Below, piece after piece: positions 59,127 through 64,000 of a DNA stretch of 64,000 bases. The position numbers and the translations under genes are program-made. The notes below the pieces were generated by a model that was given only the letters and a program-made list of their open reading frames with translations, ran no database searches and was not told the DNA's origin. Within the stretch, counting starts at the first letter, position 1; every line of letters starts with the position of its first letter. Origin of the DNA: Antitrichia curtipendula (Eukaryota > Streptophyta > Bryopsida > Hypnales > Leucodontaceae); the NCBI GenBank assembly GCA_951230915.1, contig OX579637.1, positions 5,642,001 to 5,706,000 on the forward strand. Direction: 5' to 3'.

Positions 59127-59151
59127 AAAAAAACACGAGTTTCTTATAGTG
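59127..59151 (-). repeat. CACTA right terminal inverted repeat
   Basis: Complement reads CACTATAAGAAACTC, G, TGTTTTTTT; 24 of 25 positions match the left end. GTG follows at 59152-59154. Confidence 0.95.
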
Positions 59152-59154
59152 GTG

Positions 59155-59720
59155 GAACATGACTACAATGAGTCATATTTTGGGTTGACATGACATATGA
59201 CTTTGTACAGTCATATTTTGGATTGATGTGGAATATGACTTTTGTGAGTCATATTTTCTATTGATGTGATAAATGACTCTTGTGAGTCATATTTTTGGTT
59301 GATGTGGAATATGACTTTTGTGAGTCATATTTTCTATTGATGTGATAAATGACTCTTGTGAGTCATATTTTTGGTTGATGTGGAATATGACTTTTGTGAG
59401 TCATATTTTCTATTGATGTGATAAATGACTCTTATGAGTCATATTTTTTTATTGATGTAGAAAATGACTCTTATGAATCATATTTTCTATTGATGTGATA
59501 AATGACTCTTGTGAGTCATATTTTTTTGGTTGATGTAGAAAATGACTCTTATGAGTCATATTTTCTATTGATGTGGAATATGACCTTTATAATTCATATT
59601 CTATACTGATGTAAATTATGACTCTTGTAAATCATATCTTTTGTTGATATGGAATATAACCCTCATGAGTCATTTTAAAAAAATGTAAAATATGACTGTT
59701 GTGAGTCACATTTTTGTTTA
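59155..59720. repeat. 38-bp palindromic array of the outer CACTA-like element
   Basis: Units TTGATGTG-GAATATGACT-(C/T)TT(G/A)TGAGTCATATTTT recur at 59223, 59261 and 59299 (38-bp period). A 76-bp higher-order alternation is visible between GGAATATGACTTTT and GATAAATGACTCTT forms. Each unit has the inverted core ATGACT ... AGTCAT. The array continues the one at 42985-43270 across the nested insertion and decays to about 59890. Confidence 0.9.
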
Positions 59721-59899
59721 ATGTTGCAATTTCTATGGAATGTTACTAATACTTTAATGATTGAATGTAGTCATATTTAAAAAAATATAGAGTTACATTT
59801 TGGTATGATCATGAGTATTATGTAACTACAATCAATTATATTTTGGCCAAGATATATTGTGAAATATGACTCAAGCAAATGATATTATACATTAGTGAG

Positions 59900-60610
59900 A
59901 GTTGCATTTCTTAGATTTGTGTGTAGTTTGTAATTGGAACAACTAAGGTTTATAAAATAGCTTATGTCATGAACTACAATCATATTTTTCATACATTCAA
60001 AATGAACATGACGCATTGCAATTATGCACCAACATGGTTTAGCAACTAAACAAAAGATTCTATCAAATTAAAAACAAGTACATACAATTTTTGAAATGCA
60101 CAAGAGACACTTATACTAAAAAAAAATACAAAAAAGAATGTGACTCTTCTCAATGACATTTATTAGTCACTAATACAAAATATATCACAATGACATTCTA
60201 TAAATGTATATTCCCACACACTTACAGGACATGTATTACTTACAAAGATGTGAAGATGTTGCCTTTCTAATGTTGTAAATAGCCTCCAATAACTTTATTC
60301 CAGCTTCTGGTGCCTACATATACAATCAACAAGGTTAATTTTTAGTGAATAAACAATATAGATCAACCCTCAAAGGTCTAAGGCAATACAAAATATGTAG
60401 TATAAATTTAAGATTTGAAAAAAAACCATAGTTAGTTAACCACTATATTTTTACAAATTGAAAATAAAAAAGAGGAAAGAATAACACCATAACTATTATA
60501 TCTTTAAAAATTACAAGTAACACAAAATAATGACATCATAATCATTATTTCTTTAGAAATTATAAATAGACAAGAAAAAAGAATAATAATAGTGATAGAA
60601 GAAACAAGAA
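59900..60610. other. AT-rich spacer
   Basis: AT-rich sequence with no recognised gene. Confidence 0.45.
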
Positions 60611-60619
60611 GCAAAAGAT

Positions 60620-61330
60620 AACAAGTGCTAAAAGATAAGATGCAACAAGATGCAACAAGAAGTAAGAAAAAGCTAGAATTAAGATGTAACAAGAAACAAC
60701 AAGAAGCACAAATCAAGATGCAACAAAATGCAACAAATAACAAGAAAAAGCGACAAATAAGATGCAATAAGAAGCAAAAAGCAACAAGAGCAAACAAGGA
60801 GTATGAACTAAGAAACAACAAGAAACATGAACTAAGAGGCAACAAGAAGCAAAAATTAAGAAACAAAAAGAAGCAAAAGCTAAAAGGTAGCAAAAAACAA
60901 GAACTAAGAGGCAATAAGAAGCATGAACTAATAAGCAACAAGAAGCAAGAATTAAGAAGCAAAGGGAAGGAAGAGTTAAAAGGTAGCAAGAAACAAGAAC
61001 TAAGAGACAATAAAATTTAGGAGACAACAAGAAGTAAGAGCTAAAAGGTAGCAAGAAACAAGAACTAAGACTCTAAGAGGCAACAAAACTTAGGAGACAA
61101 CAACAAGCAAGAGCTAAAAGGTAGCAAGAAACAAGAACTAAGGCTCTAAGAGGCAACAAAACTTAGGAGACAACAAGAAGCAAGAGCTAAAAGGTAGCAA
61201 GAAACAAGAACTAAGACTCTAAGAGGCAACAAAACTTAGGAGACAATAAGAAGCAAGAGCTAAAAGGTAACAAGAAACAAAACCTAAGAGACAACAAAAC
61301 TTAGGAGACAACAAGAAGCAAAGAAGAAGA
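60620..61330. repeat. A-rich minisatellite, ending in a 73-bp period
   Basis: Short units AACAAGAAGCA(A/T)GA(A/G)CTAAGAGGC at 60620-61010 give way to a 73-bp unit. AGGCAACAAAACTTAGG starts at 61078, 61151 and 61224, with a variant at 61289. The Lys/Gln-rich plus ORF (60625-61020) and the Leu/Phe/Ser/Cys-rich minus ORFs are translations of the repeat. Confidence 0.85.
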
Positions 61331-61429
61331 AAAATAGTCAAATGTTGCACTTTGAAGGGGAGGTACAAAAAATGACGGCTAGGATTTCAAAACCCTAAAT
61401 TAATGGCGGCTAGGGTTTCAAAACCCTAA

Positions 61430-61515
61430 TCATGTGACTTGTCTTAGTCATGCGCATGACTTGTTCTAGTCAAATGACTTGACATAGTCACACAGTTGAC
61501 CAAATATGACTATAC
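61430..61515. repeat. Outlying TGACT/AGTCA motif cluster
   Basis: Words GTGACTTGTC, TTAGTCATGCGCATGAC, TAGTCAAATGACTTG, CATAGTCA and AATATGACTATA resemble the outer element's subterminal core. This may mark the approach to its right end, but no terminus was found. Confidence 0.4.
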
Positions 61516-61519
61516 TAAG

Positions 61520-62810
61520 CAACTAAGCTATTATAATAATCAAATTTGATCCAAAGTGAATACATGTTGACACTACAACTTCACAAAATGCTTAAAGGAA
61601 AATTGCAAGGCCTTAAGCACCTACAATTATAGAAAAATAAGTGTACAAAAAGTGTGGGAGTGAAAGTATTTAATAGAGGTGCTATTTAAATGCATCTTTA
61701 AAGTAAAACAAGGGATTATATTTTTATAGTCTAAATATATCCTTGTAAGAACATTCAAACAACCATCTTTTAATTGCAATACAAGCATGCGCATGCCTAC
61801 AATGAGCCTCAATCTTCATATGAATAATTTTGTGACTCATATAGGGCCTACAAAGACCCTCTAAAATGTGGCTTGTATGACATTGTTGTGAACCTTCCGA
61901 ATAAATAAACAAACTTCAATATAGAATATGTGTGAGTGTTTTTAATATATCCTTGAGATAAAGCATGCACAATCATATTCTTTATTGTTGAGCTAAGTCT
62001 TAAGTTGGATATTTAAGTATTATTCAATTGGCATTCTAATCATTGAACAAATTTTTTCTAATGATAAACCATAAGTGGTTCACATCTTAATTAAAACTGA
62101 CAAAAACTATAAAAATTAGAAGTTTGAGGTGGTTTTGGATGGTTTTGGCCAATCCAAGCCAAAGCTCTAGTCTTCCAAATCCAAGTTGAAAGTTTCAAAT
62201 TTTTGATAGCTTAAATTGTAGAGTGTTGCATGCCTATTTACAAATAATAAAATATTTAAAGTGGGATATTTTTAGCAAAAATTATGGGTAGATAAAGTTC
62301 TATCTCTTATATTTTTTTCAAGACTTTATCTAACATTTTCTTCTAGCCTATAAGTCTAAATTCACTTTTGCTTTTAAAATTACATTATAAATGTCATCTA
62401 AATGTAAGGTCCCTTTCTATCTTGAATTAGATGAATTTTGATGTTTCTAATCCAAAATTAATGCTCTTGATTTCCAATTTCATTATAACCTATTTTCCTT
62501 ATTTTTTTAATCCATTTTAAAGTGTGATATATTCTTGAAAACCTTTAAAAATTACCCAAATGATTTCGAATTCAAAGTTGGGTTTTAATAAATTCATAAG
62601 TTTGAGTTAAACTTCTAATTTCTAATATAATTATGGTTTCTACCAAAAAATAACAAAGTGCCAAATTCAAGGACATGCCTCGGAATCTATTTCCACCTCA
62701 TCCCCATTTTTCAACATACATATTATGGTTGTATCATAAGGCCTACTTTGATTCATTTTTGTTGCATTTTTTGTATCTTTGTATACAACTTACCCCCTGA
62801 AGGTCAGAGA
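61520..62810. other. AT-rich spacer
   Basis: AT-rich sequence, no recognised gene. Confidence 0.45.
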
Positions 62811-62814
62811 TTAT

Positions 62815-63710
62815 GTTTTGACCAAAATCACTTCAAAACTGTTATTTCTAATACAAGTACCAAATTTTAGAAAAAAAAAATTTGGAAAAATGTAACCGTA
62901 GGATCTTATATTAAACTAGTTTGAGAAGTTGTCAAAAAAAAAATTCAAAAATTTCTACCATGTGGATTGCAAGATAATAGTGTTTGAATTGACAAAAATT
63001 CGGACAGCTACACTTCACAAGGTCACATTTGTATGAAAAAATGTCCAAAATGGTGGTACTTCTTTGGATTCATTCTTCAAGGCAAGTTGGCTAAATGCTT
63101 GAAAGTTTTTAGAGTATTTGGAATTATAAAACATATAGGAAAAAAATAGTAAGTAGAAAGTGGTAGAGAATGTTCAAAAAACTAAATTGTTAAGAATTTA
63201 AATTTGGAGTTGAAAAATGACAATTCCAATGATTGCAATGTGGTAATAAAAAATTTACACCCAATGTTTTTATTTTTTTTCAAATATATTGAAAATTGAG
63301 TTAAATAAAGGACTTCAAAGTTTATTTTAGAATAGAGATTCCATAACTACCCTCAAAATAAAACTCTTCATAACTTTCATTTCATTAATCAAAATGGAAT
63401 GATTCAAAACTTCCATTGTATATACAAATCTAAAGAACCAATTTTATATTTTAATTTATTTTTTAAGTGATTTTTAAAGAAGTTTTTTCAAGTGCCCGGG
63501 CTGCCCGCTGCCCAATGAAAATGACATACCATGCAATAACTTTTTAACCACGTAGTCAATAGTTATGAAAATTGTTGGACCTTAAAGCTACTCCTTGGGC
63601 ACATTTAGTGTGAAAATTTCAAAGAAAAAAAGAAAAGAGTTCCAGTTGTAGTGAGCTGACTAAAATCGCTATGTTGTCAAAAAATGGTGTTTGATTCTTT
63701 AGGGGTTAAA
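62815..63710. repeat. Dispersed repeat R1, copy B
   Basis: Aligned along about 900 bp with 31490-32430 in the same orientation, including GGATTCATTCTTCAAG, AAAATGTCCAAAATGGTGGT, GCCCGGGCTGCCCGC (versus GTCCGGGTTGCCCGCC) and the terminal CTTTAGGGGTTAA. Small indels distinguish the copies; no ORF. Confidence 0.85.
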
Positions 63711-64000
63711 TAACAACTTTTACAATAAGGTGTATAAATTCCATCTATGATCAAATTTTTTTCTTTCAACATATTTCTTTCTAATTCTCTCTCTAGACTT
63801 TTTTCAAAAAAATTATATATATTTTTATTTTTTCCTCTTTTTTTGGATTATTTTAGAATTGCAATCTTTGATTTCAATTACTACTAATTAATGTTTTTAA
63901 TTCTAGAAGTCAAACAACTGTAATGACATAATCTTTATAAGTGCTAAATAAGTATCTATTGAAGACCTTAAAATTTATTTTGGTCAAATATGCATATTAC
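63711..64000. other. AT-rich right edge
   Basis: AT-rich, no feature recognised. Confidence 0.4.

Larger units (their letters stand above)
43280..59151. mobile_element. Complete 15,872-bp CACTA (En/Spm-type) transposon
   Basis: Begins CACTATAAGAAACTC and ends with its inverse. The terminal repeats match at 24 of 25 positions (one A/G difference at position 16, then TGTTTTTTT). The trinucleotide GTG flanks both ends (43277-43279 and 59152-59154), the 3-bp duplication expected for CACTA elements. Removing the element and one GTG restores a normal unit of the outer element's 38-bp array (GGCTGACGTG then GAACATGAC). Contents: subterminal zones rich in GACGTC/GACATC/ATGTC words, a TnpA/Transposase_24-like gene on the minus strand, a central 70-bp minisatellite, and a TNP2 transposase on the plus strand. 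Confidence 0.95.

Noticed and set aside
60504..61054. Minus-strand 168- and 113-codon ORFs rich in Leu, Phe, Ser and Cys that look like membrane proteins
   Set aside because: They are antisense translations of the A-rich AACAAGAAGCA minisatellite; composition and periodicity come from the DNA repeat.
61571..61590. CACTACAACTTCACAAAATG as a second CACTA terminus
   Set aside because: Direct, not inverted, orientation relative to 42965, and no subterminal array or target duplication next to it.
63646..63654. TTGTAGTG as a possible right end of the outer CACTA element
   Set aside because: It lies within dispersed repeat R1; the other R1 copy has CATAGTG at the homologous place, so the match is chance.

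Overview
This is a stretch of repeat-dominated nuclear DNA from a eukaryote, most probably a land plant. Evidence for that: interstitial CCCTAAA-type telomere motifs, a CACTA transposon with the TNP2 / DUF4218 / DUF4216 gene layout, a BED plus DUF659 hAT transposase, canonical GT-AG introns, and AT-rich spacers. I see no host housekeeping gene and no rRNA gene. The lineage cannot be fixed from this window.

Layout. 1-1.7 kb: minus-strand ParB/sulfiredoxin-like pseudogene, preceded by an array of palindromes (2.15-2.92 kb). 2.9-9.7 kb: spacer with minisatellites and a short telomere-like tract. 9.74-10.69 kb: a second array of the same palindrome in front of a plus-strand DUF7869-like (putative DDE transposase) pseudogene at 10.88-13.71 kb. 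14.5-25.3 kb: decayed minus-strand coiled-coil and zinc-knuckle ORFs, a plus-strand kinase-like pseudogene, and a second ParB-like fragment, separated by GC-rich GGACGG-type islets. 26.3-30.8 kb: a divergent pair, a second kinase-like gene (minus) and a coiled-coil/RING-H2-like gene (plus) split by a 314-bp hAT-type MITE. 31.3-35.3 kb: dispersed and tandem repeats. 35.5-36.8 kb: hAT transposase pseudogene, interrupted by another MITE. 40.5-41.2 kb: fragment of the same family as the coiled-coil/RING gene.

The best-defined object is a 15,872-bp CACTA transposon (43280-59151) with 24/25 matching terminal repeats and a GTG target-site duplication. It is nested in the subterminal repeat array of an older CACTA-like element. 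It has two divergent multi-exon genes: a Transposase_24/TnpA-like gene (minus, 44914-49248) and a TNP2 transposase (plus, 53042-57641). Each carries one premature TAG. The rest of the window (59.2-64 kb) is the continuation of the outer element's array, an A-rich minisatellite, and a copy of a dispersed repeat also found at 31.5 and 23.6 kb.

Two themes run through the window. First, most ORFs are broken by in-frame stop codons with few or no frameshifts, as expected if methylated cytosines were deaminated. Second, several unfamiliar gene families (kinase-like, ParB-like, zinc-knuckle, LAF(K/R)GW coiled-coil) each occur twice. That suggests they are cargo or core genes of mobile elements not covered by the usual plant transposon classes.
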